From Alphaproteobacteria bacterium (GTDB lineage Bacteria; Pseudomonadota; Alphaproteobacteria; Sphingomonadales; Kordiimonadaceae): a stretch of 64,000 nt of DNA. This document shows positions 8,945 to 17,800 of the stretch, piece after piece. The position numbers were made by a program, and so were the translations under genes. A model generated the notes under the pieces. The model ran no database searches, was not told where the DNA came from, and saw only the letters and a program-made list of their open reading frames with translations. Positions within the stretch are counted from its first letter, which is position 1. The number at the start of each line of letters is the position of its first letter. The stretch is from positions 1 to 64,000 of the forward strand of contig SBGU01000039.1 in assembly GCA_006226495.1 (NCBI GenBank), written 5' to 3'.

Positions 8945-10711
8945 ATGAAATCACTGTTGGCGCCGGCCCTTGTGCTGGCCGGTATCGTTGGCCTGAACAC
9001 GCTGGTGCCGGCACCCGCGCAAACGCCTGCGCCTTGGGCATTTGATCCGTCAGCCGCGACCCAGAACCTGTGCGGACCCCTGGGCTCCAAACGCGGGCTT
9101 CTGTTCCGGCCCGAACTTGCGCACCTGTTGTCGAGCGCTGCCTTTGCGGACGACGGCATGAACGCCACCGTGCCGCTTCTGAAGGGGCTGGATAGTCGCA
9201 AGTTTACGAGTTCCAGCCCGAATCCCGAGGCTCAGGCCTATTTCCAGCAGGGTTTTGCGCTTCTATATGGCTTCAATCACTGGGAAGCCATCCGGGCCTT
9301 TAGGAAGGCACAGGAGCTCGATCCCGAATGCGCCATCTGCTATTGGGGCGAAGCCGTGGCCCACGGCCCCAACATCAATGCGCCCATGGATGACGCGGGC
9401 AATCAGGCGGCACTGGCAGCCCTCGGTCAGGCCCTGGCGACCAAATCGCACGCCAACGCCCGCGAGGCTGCGCTTATTGACGCGCTGGCTGTGCGCTACA
9501 GCGCCGACGGTGGCGTTGCCCGCCGCGATCTCGACCAGGCCTATGCTGACGCGATGGCCAGGGTCGCAGCCGATTTCCCGGATGACCAGGATATCGCCAC
9601 CCTGTATGCAGAGGCCCTGATGGACACCAGCCCCTGGGACTATTGGGACCGTGATTTCACCACGCCCCGGCCGCATATCCGCACGGCGCTTGATGCCATC
9701 GAATCCGTGCTCGCGAAGAACCCGGACCATTATGGTGCCATCCATCTCTATATCCACCTCTATGAAGCCAGCACCACGGCCGGCAAGGCTGCGCCCTATG
9801 CCGACCGGCTGGCGGCGCTTGCGCCGGGGGCCGGGCACCTGGTGCATATGCCGGGCCACACCTATTTCCGGATCGGGCGTTACCTCGACAGCCTCGATAC
9901 CAATATCAAGGCGGTCGCGGTCGACGAGGACTATCTGGATGCTACGACCGGCTCGACCCTCTATCGGTACGGCTATTATCCGCACAATGTGCATTTTGTG
10001 CTCGTGTCTGCCCAGATGGCGGGGGATGCCCCAACAGCCCTTGAATATGCCGGCAAGCTGGATGCACTGGTGCCGATGTCGGTGGTCGCCGAAGCGGCCT
10101 GGATCGCGCCCATCAAGGCGGCGCCCTATTTTGTCTATGCCCAGTTTGCAGGCCTCGATACCGTCATGGCGCTGCCGGACCCGGGTGATGTGAACGCCTA
10201 CCTGAAGGCCATGTGGCACTATGCCCGGGGTGTGGCGCTCGCGGAAGCGGGTGACACGGGTGGCGCCGCCGCCGAAAAAGCGGCGATCGACAGCCTGATC
10301 GACACGGATGGCATTCAGAATGCCGGCATTCCGGCGGCGACGATCCTGAAACTGGCGGGCGAAACCATTGCCGCCAAATCGCTGATGAAATCGGGCGACT
10401 ATGATGCGGCCATTGCCCACCTGAAGGCGGCGGTCGCGGCACAAAGCAGCATGCCCTATACCGAGCCGCCCTTCTGGTATTATTCGGCGGAACAGACCCT
10501 TGGGGCCGCGCTTTATGAAGCCGGGCGCTTTGAGGAAGCGGAAGACGCCTTCAAATCCAGCCTGATCCGCCACCCGAACAGCGCCTGGTCACTTTACGGC
10601 CTGCAGCAGACCCTGATCCGGCTGAACCGCATGGACGAAGCCGCGGCAACTGAGCTTTTGCTGCAGAAGGCCACCCGCACGCCGGGGGCGGTCAGCTTTA
10701 TCAAGCTCTGA
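8945..10711 (+). CDS. exported tetratricopeptide-repeat protein
   Basis: This 588-residue protein has an N-terminal signal-like hydrophobic segment (residues 3-24) and several TPR-like helical hairpins, for example AYFQQGFALLYGFNHWEAIRAF and a C-terminal pair near AGRFEEAEDAF. Between them are conserved-looking blocks rich in Cys and His: DPECAICYWGEA, LYIHLYEAS, HLVHMPGHTYFRIGRY and PHNVHFV. This type of long TPR protein is common in proteobacteria but has no firm function. The start at 8945 puts the signal peptide at the N terminus; an ATG at 8903 is also in frame. It is transcribed alone and ends at a strong terminator. Confidence 0.75.
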   Translation: MKSLLAPALVLAGIVGLNTLVPAPAQTPAPWAFDPSAATQNLCGPLGSKRGLLFRPELAHLLSSAAFADDGMNATVPLLKGLDSRKFTSSSPNPEAQAYFQQGFALLYGFNHWEAIRAFRKAQELDPECAICYWGEAVAHGPNINAPMDDAGNQAALAALGQALATKSHANAREAALIDALAVRYSADGGVARRDLDQAYADAMARVAADFPDDQDIATLYAEALMDTSPWDYWDRDFTTPRPHIRTALDAIESVLAKNPDHYGAIHLYIHLYEASTTAGKAAPYADRLAALAPGAGHLVHMPGHTYFRIGRYLDSLDTNIKAVAVDEDYLDATTGSTLYRYGYYPHNVHFVLVSAQMAGDAPTALEYAGKLDALVPMSVVAEAAWIAPIKAAPYFVYAQFAGLDTVMALPDPGDVNAYLKAMWHYARGVALAEAGDTGGAAAEKAAIDSLIDTDGIQNAGIPAATILKLAGETIAAKSLMKSGDYDAAIAHLKAAVAAQSSMPYTEPPFWYYSAEQTLGAALYEAGRFEEAEDAFKSSLIRHPNSAWSLYGLQQTLIRLNRMDEAAATELLLQKATRTPGAVSFIKL

Positions 10712-10733
10712 CCGGGCCGCTGGCCAGATAAGG

Positions 10734-10763
10734 AGCGGGGCCACATGGGCCCCGCTTTTTTTT
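10734..10763 (+). terminator. strong intrinsic terminator after the TPR gene
   Basis: AGCGGGGCC (10734-10742) and GGCCCCGCT (10748-10756) form a nine-pair stem with loop ACATG, followed by eight T residues. Confidence 0.9.
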
Positions 10764-10785
10764 CATTCCATCCTTGGAGATGGGC

Positions 10786-12408
10786 TTAAAGAGCGGTGTC
10801 GTCGACACCATCCGGCAATTGTTGCAACTCCAGCCCGATCAGTGTCTGCCAGTTGTTCGCGTCCATCGTGTTCAGCGCTTCTTCGGTCAGGGGCGCAAGA
10901 TTGCGTACCGACAGTCTGAACGGCACCGATGGAACATTCACATAGTCCTGCAGAACTCCAGCCAAATTGGCCGGTGCGCCTTCCTGAAGCGATTGCTGCA
11001 GTTCGGCGGTAAGTGCAGCGACGAGCATCTGGCGCGCCTGTTCAGGTGTCATGCCGGACATGACGCCATAAAGGGTGCTGCCTTTTTCAACCAGGCCACG
11101 GTCTTCAAGGTCTATTGCCAGGTCAAGGCCGCTGTAGAAGCCGGTATAGGCTTTCTTGTACATGGCCAGCATATTGTCGAAGGTCTGCTTCTGGAAGGCA
11201 GCGATGTCTTCGGGTGTTGCGTCTGGTTCAGGTTCCTGCATTGCCATGGCATTGCGGATTTGCTCCTCCTGCAGGTTCACCAGCTTTTCCACCATAAGCG
11301 CCGGGTCCATGTCATGGATTGTGGCATCGGACCGCAGCGCGAACAGGTTGTCGAATACCACAAGGCTCGTGCCCTTGGTGCTTTTGCTGGCGGCATCAAA
11401 GTGCGAAACACTCTGCATATTCATCCTGAGGGTGTTGAAATCGACAAGTGCCAGCATCTGCCGGGCCTGCGGCGACGTGTTCTGCAGGTTGTCGATAATC
11501 AGGTCCTCGATCACCGACCGTACCCCGACAATGACACCTTCACGGCGTTCGATGTCGGAGACCTGGGCGCGCTTCAGCGAAACCGATGTGCCGGTCGGGA
11601 CCTTCAGTTCGAAACCGACCAAACTGAAGCTGTCGATGCCCATATAGTTCAGGGACTCGCGCATCATGGCGCGCGCCAGTTTTACTGCCGCTTCGATTGC
11701 TTCTTCGCTCTTGGGCTCGGCATCGTTGGTTGCTGCCTGCATCTCCTTGAATGCATCGAAAAAGGCCCCGAATTCGCCACCGGTCATCGTTACGCTATCA
11801 AGCTTCATGGTCACTTTTGCTTTTGGCAATTCCCCGGAAAAACCCTTGGCGACCAGTTCCTTGATTCCGCGGCCATCTTCGCTCAGGACCACACGGTAGG
11901 TTTCCAGCCCAAAATCGCCGTCATCGTTGTCGGCGCCGCTGACATGGAACCGTATATTGTTCACCTCCATCATCTGCAGGAGCGGCCCCGCAAACTCGCC
12001 GCTGGCAAAGGTATTCATGGCGCCCGCGAGGTCGGCGCCCTCGATGGTGACCGAACCGACCTGCAAATTGGCATCGGCGCCGGCGATTTTCAGGTCGTCC
12101 AGCGCGGCACGCCTGATGGCAAAGCTGCTGGCACCCAGGGTGTCGATATTCAGGCTCAGGGACTTCACTGTGGCGGTGGTGTTGTCGCTTTCGCGTTCCT
12201 GAAGGATGACGCCGCCCAGCTCTGCCGATTTGGCAAACAGGTTTGTGCTGATGGATTCGACCGACACAATAACCTCATTGCCGATGTCACTGTTGTAGGC
12301 CGCGATCAGGTCGCGGATTTTCTGTTCAAATTGATGGTTCAGATAGAAATAGGTCGCCGCAGCCGCTGCAATCAGCACAGCTACAATGGCGATCAGCCGG
12401 TTTTTCAC
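10786..12408 (-). CDS. membrane-anchored protein of unknown function
   Basis: I do not recognise this 540-residue protein. One hydrophobic helix at the N terminus (about residues 4-22) is followed by a large, mostly polar, strand-rich region. Repeated phrases such as VKSLSLNIDTLG, FAIRRAALDDLKIAG and VGSVTIEGADLAG recall the strand-turn periodicity of AsmA/DUF945-like periplasmic proteins, and the C-terminal third is helical and acidic. A GTG at 12408 with GGGGG nine bases upstream is the chosen start; the alternative is a TTG at 12435. It probably faces the periplasm. The same strand carries the MddA-like gene 75 bases upstream. Confidence 0.6.
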   Translation of the reverse strand: MKNRLIAIVAVLIAAAAATYFYLNHQFEQKIRDLIAAYNSDIGNEVIVSVESISTNLFAKSAELGGVILQERESDNTTATVKSLSLNIDTLGASSFAIRRAALDDLKIAGADANLQVGSVTIEGADLAGAMNTFASGEFAGPLLQMMEVNNIRFHVSGADNDDGDFGLETYRVVLSEDGRGIKELVAKGFSGELPKAKVTMKLDSVTMTGGEFGAFFDAFKEMQAATNDAEPKSEEAIEAAVKLARAMMRESLNYMGIDSFSLVGFELKVPTGTSVSLKRAQVSDIERREGVIVGVRSVIEDLIIDNLQNTSPQARQMLALVDFNTLRMNMQSVSHFDAASKSTKGTSLVVFDNLFALRSDATIHDMDPALMVEKLVNLQEEQIRNAMAMQEPEPDATPEDIAAFQKQTFDNMLAMYKKAYTGFYSGLDLAIDLEDRGLVEKGSTLYGVMSGMTPEQARQMLVAALTAELQQSLQEGAPANLAGVLQDYVNVPSVPFRLSVRNLAPLTEEALNTMDANNWQTLIGLELQQLPDGVDDTAL

Positions 12409-12483
12409 GACGGTAAGCCCCCAAAAAATGATCAATAACGCGACATTAGGGCAGGGTTGTCCGCTGGTAAACCTATGATTTAT

Positions 12484-13239
12484 TCAGCCGGACACGCGGC
12501 CCCGCCACGGGATAAGGGCCGGCACGCGGCGGCGATAGCCGCGGTAGGTATCGCCAAATTCGCCAATCAGGTCGCGTTCCTCGAACCAGAGCGCGATTAC
12601 GATATACAGGATCATGCCGCCGGCCAGCAGCGCGCGGCCCGGGCTCATGTCCGGGGTCGCCAGCATGGCCAGCACCACACCAGCCTGAATGGGGTGGCGC
12701 ACCCAGGCATAATAGCCAGGTGTCTTGAACTGTTTGCGATAGTCGGTGGCGTCGCCTGAAAAAGATTGCCTGAGGCCCATCAGGTAGCTCGGGTTGATCT
12801 GGGTGCTGGCGCGGGAACTCAGGACCCAGCCCAGCACATACAGGCCATGCAGCGCCCAGCGCGCGGCACTGTTTTCCACCTGCCAGATATAGTCACCCGG
12901 AATGGGCTGCCAGGTTTCCACCAGGACATAGAGCACGATGCCTGACAGCAGCACATAGGTGCTGCGCTCCAGATGTGCGGGCACGACGCGGGTCCAGACC
13001 GCCTTGAAGGCGGGCCGCGCCATCAGGGTGTGCTGAAGCGCAAACAGCAGGATCAGGCCGATATCCAGCAGCAGCGGGTTATCCGCCGGCGCAGCGTTCA
13101 GGGTGTCGATATCGAGGCTGGCGATACTGCCAAATCCAAAGGCGGAAAACAGATTGGCCGCAAAGGCGATGAACAGCAGCAGTGATATGACACCGACAAG
13201 GTAACAGACGATGCCGTAGGTCTTGTTGAATAGTGCCAT
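12484..13239 (-). CDS. NnrU/isoprenylcysteine-type membrane methyltransferase, MddA-like
   Basis: This 251-residue polytopic membrane protein has about six hydrophobic segments. The C-terminal GYYAWVRHPIQAGVVLAML, followed by a helix and FEERDLIGEFGDTYRGYRRRVP, is the SAM-binding signature of the isoprenylcysteine methyltransferase/NnrU superfamily. The N-terminal half (YGIVCYLVGVISLLLF, DIGLILLFALQHTLMARPAFK, ERSTYVLLSG, WQPIPG) follows the pattern I know from methanethiol S-methyltransferase MddA, which makes dimethyl sulfide. Superfamily membership is firm; the MddA activity is a hypothesis. Confidence 0.72.
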   Translation of the reverse strand: MALFNKTYGIVCYLVGVISLLLFIAFAANLFSAFGFGSIASLDIDTLNAAPADNPLLLDIGLILLFALQHTLMARPAFKAVWTRVVPAHLERSTYVLLSGIVLYVLVETWQPIPGDYIWQVENSAARWALHGLYVLGWVLSSRASTQINPSYLMGLRQSFSGDATDYRKQFKTPGYYAWVRHPIQAGVVLAMLATPDMSPGRALLAGGMILYIVIALWFEERDLIGEFGDTYRGYRRRVPALIPWRGRVSG

Positions 13240-13326
13240 GGTCGCGTGTCCCTCCCAGAAACTGCGGCTTGCAATATAGCTTATGTGTGCCGATATGCCA
13301 GTAAAGCCAATGATTTGGGGAAGCTT

Positions 13327-13959
13327 GTGAAGAAGTTCTTTTTGGCGCTGCTGGTGCTTTGCCTCATGGGGGCGGCATTTATGGTAGGTACCGCAATTTA
13401 TTACCTGTCGCCGATGCCGTATGAACCGAGGTATGAACGAGAGCTTCCCAGGGTCAATGGCATACCCGGGCGGTTGGTTGATTTTGAGTTGCTCAGCGCT
13501 GAAGGGTTACACCAATTTGCATGGGTGCAAATGCCTGGTGGCGAGTACACCCCTGAAAGCCTATCGTTCTGGAAGCCAAATGCCGATGATGCAAAGGCCT
13601 TCGAATTGAAACTGCCTGATTTTGTTCGTGCGCATCCGCCTTCTGAGGCGCTGGCGGGTGACAAAATCTGGGGCTTCCGGCGGCCCTGTACCCGAAATGA
13701 AAATGACCTTTTGAATGACCTCCTACAACATTCTTTCAGGCAGTATTTTGGAGTCGAGCATGATGGGAAACGCTTCCTGAGGGTTGTGGCTGTGTCGCGG
13801 TCAATGTTCGAGCCAGTTGATGGTCTGCCGGATTATCTGGATACGGAGTTTTTGATGGCATTCGACTCCGGCCCTGGTACTTTTGAGGCATTGTTTGACA
13901 TGGAAAAAGGCCTGATCGTACACGTGTACTACGATGGGTTTTACGACGGCCCTTGCTAA
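13327..13959 (+). CDS. small anchored/exported protein of unknown function
   Basis: This 210-residue protein has one N-terminal hydrophobic helix (VKKFFLALLVLCLMGAAFMVGTAIYYL) and then a soluble, aromatic-rich domain with no family I recognise. A GTG at 13327 preceded by GGGGAAG gives a clean signal-anchor start, whereas an ATG at 13246 would add 27 residues overlapping the divergent gene's control region. The base composition is visibly less GC-rich than its neighbours, which may mark recent acquisition or weak selection. A methyltransferase gene follows 18 bases later and is probably co-transcribed. Confidence 0.6.
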   Translation: MKKFFLALLVLCLMGAAFMVGTAIYYLSPMPYEPRYERELPRVNGIPGRLVDFELLSAEGLHQFAWVQMPGGEYTPESLSFWKPNADDAKAFELKLPDFVRAHPPSEALAGDKIWGFRRPCTRNENDLLNDLLQHSFRQYFGVEHDGKRFLRVVAVSRSMFEPVDGLPDYLDTEFLMAFDSGPGTFEALFDMEKGLIVHVYYDGFYDGPC

Positions 13960-13977
13960 CCCTCGGAGCATGACACC

Positions 13978-14739
13978 ATGACCAACGATTTCTATGATCC
14001 GCTCGCGCCTTTTTACCATCTGGTGCATGGCGACTGGCAGGCGGGTATCTGCACGCAGGCAGCGGCGTTGGACCGAATCATCAAAGAATGCTGGCCGGGC
14101 AAGGTGGCGGATATTCTGGATGTCACCTGCGGCATCGGCACGCAGGCGCTGGGGCTTGCGCCGCTGGGCTACCGGGTCACGGGCTCGGACCTTTCGTCCG
14201 GCGCGGTCGCGCGGGCGAAGACCGAGGCTGAGGCGCGCGGCCTTGATATCGAGTTCCATGTCGGCGACATGCTGAGGGTGCACCTGGACCGGGCCGATAA
14301 ATATGATCTGGTCATGTCGGCGGACAATGCGGTGACCCACCTGTTGTCGGACGAGTTGATCCTGACGGCGCTCAAATCCTTCCACGCGGCGCTGCGGCCC
14401 GGGGGTGGCTGCCTTGTGACCATGCGGGCCTATGACCAGGTTGAAAAGGGTGGGGTGCAGTTCCATCCGATGGGCATGCGGCAGCATGAGGGGCGACGCT
14501 GGCACGTCTACCAGATTTGGGACTGGCGTGCCGATAGCAGCGACATTTACGACTTCGGTATGTATTTTACCGCAGATGACGGCGGCGCTGAGCTGACCAC
14601 CCATGTCATGCGGTCCAGCTTCTATGCCTTGCCGCCCGCCCGCATGATGGCCCTTTTCGAAGAGGCCGGGTTTGCCGATGTCCGGCGCACCGACGGTGTA
14701 TATTTCCAGCCAGTCATAACCGGGACAAAAGCAGGATAA
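13978..14739 (+). CDS. class I SAM-dependent methyltransferase
   Basis: This 253-residue cytoplasmic enzyme carries motif I as ILDVTCGIGTQALGLA, the acidic residue of motif II in GSDLSSGAVARA, FHVGDML for motif III and DLVMSADNAVTHL for motif IV. The N-terminal FYDPLAPFYHLVHGDW is typical of glycine/small-molecule N-methyltransferase-like members. The substrate is unknown. It follows the small unknown gene by 18 bases. Confidence 0.8.
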   Translation: MTNDFYDPLAPFYHLVHGDWQAGICTQAAALDRIIKECWPGKVADILDVTCGIGTQALGLAPLGYRVTGSDLSSGAVARAKTEAEARGLDIEFHVGDMLRVHLDRADKYDLVMSADNAVTHLLSDELILTALKSFHAALRPGGGCLVTMRAYDQVEKGGVQFHPMGMRQHEGRRWHVYQIWDWRADSSDIYDFGMYFTADDGGAELTTHVMRSSFYALPPARMMALFEEAGFADVRRTDGVYFQPVITGTKAG

Positions 14740-14887
14740 ACCTTGGTTATAATGCGCGCCTCCCGAGCGGCGCAGGAAGTACATTAAACCTGAAATTGTA
14801 TGTTGATTGTAGCCGGAAATACTGGCAGCAATCGCATATCGGTCGGCGTCATTTTCAGACGGTCGTGCGTATTCTTTTGGGGGATTT

Positions 14888-17800
14888 ATGGTCGACTATA
14901 CTCTTTTCACAGGTACCGGTGCGGATGATACGCTGGTGGGTACCGCCGGAAATGACTCCATACGCGGCGGCAGCGGCAACGACAGTCTTTCCGGGCTTGG
15001 TGGTGACGACACCCTTATTGGCGGTAATGGCAACGACACGCTGGACGGCGGCGATGGCGACGATTGGCTGTATGGCAGCAATGACGACCTGCTGTATGGC
15101 GGCGCCGGCGACGACTATGTGGTCAACAGCAATGGCAATGCGACCCTTTTTGGTGGCGACGGCAATGACTATCTCGAGAACTATAACGGCACAGCACAGC
15201 TATATGGCGGTGCCGGCGACGATACAGGGTGGGTCAAGGGCAACGGCAGCAGCTTTGACGGCGGGGATGGCGCCGACAGCCTGCTGGCGAGCGGTGGCAG
15301 TGACATCACTGTCAATGGCGGTGCCGGCAACGACACGCTTGGCGCATATGATGAAGATAACCTGCTGCAGGGTGATGCAGGCGATGACGACCTGTATGCC
15401 GGCTACGCGGGCAATACGCTGGAAGGCGGTGCGGGGGCCGATACGCTGGAGGCTGGCTACAGCGCGACCAGCGGTTGGCTGTATGGCGGCGACGGGGCTG
15501 ATGTTCTGCGTGTTTACACGGCAGACGATGGCATTGAGGCCGACTTCGGCGCCGACGACAGTACCGACGGCCTGTGGATATTGACGCAAAGTTACCTGGG
15601 TCCGTTCGCGGGGCTCGACATCTCGAACTGGGCCGCGCAGGATTTTGTTGCGGTACCGGTGGACAGTTACGACAGTACCCTTTCTGTCGAAACAGAAGAA
15701 GTTGATGGCAATACCGTTATCACGCTGACGGTCGGTCGGCTTGTCTCCACCTTTACGGCAATCGGTATTACCGGGAAAACCTTCATTGCCACTGAATATG
15801 GTGGTGAAATCAGGCTGCGCTACAGCGACACGGATACCCTTTCCGCAGCCAATGCGGAAAACGGCATCGATGTTGTGGGGTCGGCCGGTGCAGACACGCT
15901 GGTAGGCACCGAAAACAGCGACCGCATCGCCGGCGGGTCCGGCGACGACAGTATCGCGGCGGGTGAAGGCGATGACACGGTCACCGGGGGCACTGGCAAC
16001 GATACACTGGCAACCGGTGCCGGCGACGATTTTGTGATCGGCGACGCCGGGGATGACAGCCTGTCGGGTGGCGGCAATAACGATACACTGGATGGCGGCG
16101 CCGGGGACGACACCTTGAACGGTGGCGACGGCGCAGACAGCCTTGTCGGGGGTGATGGCCAGGACCTGGTCCGGGGTGACGCGGGTGACGACACTCTCAT
16201 TGGCGGCGATGGCGACTATTATGACATCGATACCCTGGAAGGCGGGGCAGGTGACGACCTCCTGACCGGCGGCGAAGGCATGCATGTGTTTGACGGCGGC
16301 ACTGGCGACGACACCATCATGTCGACCGAACGGTCGTCCGACACGCTCTATGGCGGTGATGGCAACGATTCACTCTATGATCGGGATGATTCCTACTATT
16401 CCAATACCAGCTATTGGTTCGACCTGATTGACGGCGGCAACGGGGACGACACGGTTGTCACCTACAATGGTTCCGATACCGTTCGTGGTGGCGCGGGCGA
16501 CGACAGCCTGACAGCCTATGGCCCCGGGGCCCAGATTGAAGGCGGTGACGGCGCGGATACGCTCAGGTCCTATGCTTCCGACACGTCGACCATCGAAGGC
16601 GTGCTCGATGGCGGTGCGGGGGCGGACGTGTTCTATATCAGTGGTTCAACCGGACGCATCCTTCTGGGTGACGACACCGACAGCGACACCATCCGTCTCG
16701 ACTATTTCAGTACCGTCGAAAAATTGGATGGCACGGTCATCGAAGGCTGGGGCGAGGAAGACAAGATCACCTTCCTTGCAAATGGTTATAGTGTGCCGCC
16801 CACGGTCGACAGCATCACCACCCAGGATGACGGCGAAGACCTGATTGTCTCCATTTCGATGTCAGTCGGACAATATGGTCCCTATGAAGCCACTTTCCGT
16901 GTGGCCGGGCAGGCCGGCAGCGATGTCGGCATCGAAAGGGTAGGTGACTATTATCACCTGCGTATTGCCACCGATATCAACTGGGACTTTGACAACGGTT
17001 TTGGTGGCAGGGACATCCTGGGAACGGATGCGGCGGACAGCCTCGCCGGTTCTGCAAATCACGACAGTATCGACGGCGGCGCGGGAAATGATACCGTTGG
17101 CGGCGGCAATGGCGATGACGAGCTTTTTGGCAACAATGGCGATGACAGCCTGTCGGGCGGCAACGGCGCCGACACCCTGCAAGGCAACGGCGGTGCCGAC
17201 AGCCTGTATGGCGATGCCGGTGATGATAGCCTCTATGGTGGCAACGGCGATGATTATGTCGCGGGTGGCGACGGCAGCGATACGTTGGCTGCCGGCGACC
17301 AGCAGTATAGCCAGGGCGACGAAGGCAGCAGCGATACCCTGGATGGTGGCGCCGGCGACGACTGGCTTTCAGCCGATGCAGGCGACGATATCGTATTCGG
17401 CGGCGACGGCGACGACCTTGTTTGGGGGTTCGGCGGTATCGATACCGACCGGAACAAGTTCTCCGGCGGGGATGGCAGCGATACCCTCTATGCCGGCAAT
17501 GGTATCGATACCCTGTATGGCGACGCGGGGGACGACTATCTGCAGGCCGGCTCTGGCGCCGATGTCCTCTATGGTGGTGCCGGTCGCGACACCGTCGTAT
17601 CCGGGCATGACGCCGATACACTCGACCTGGGGGCGGACGACGACCGCGATGTGTTCGCGTACCATGATTATGATGACCTGTCGGGCCTGGACGGCGATGT
17701 GGTTCGCAACCTGACTGTCGGGGATGTTGTCGAAATCTGGACGCGCTGGACCACATACGACCTGTCATCCGAAGTGGTGGGCGACAATACGGTGGTCACG

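Noticed and set aside
10774..12438. A 554-codon plus-strand frame opposite the anchored unknown protein.
   Set aside because: The minus-strand frame has a membrane anchor and strand-rich regular sequence; the plus frame is rich in His, Cys and Gln without any fold pattern, and it begins just past a terminator.
15200..16285. Long minus-strand frames across the RTX gene, including others at 17765-19027.
   Set aside because: Repeated GGxGxD codons create repetitive antisense frames automatically; they show no independent start signals.
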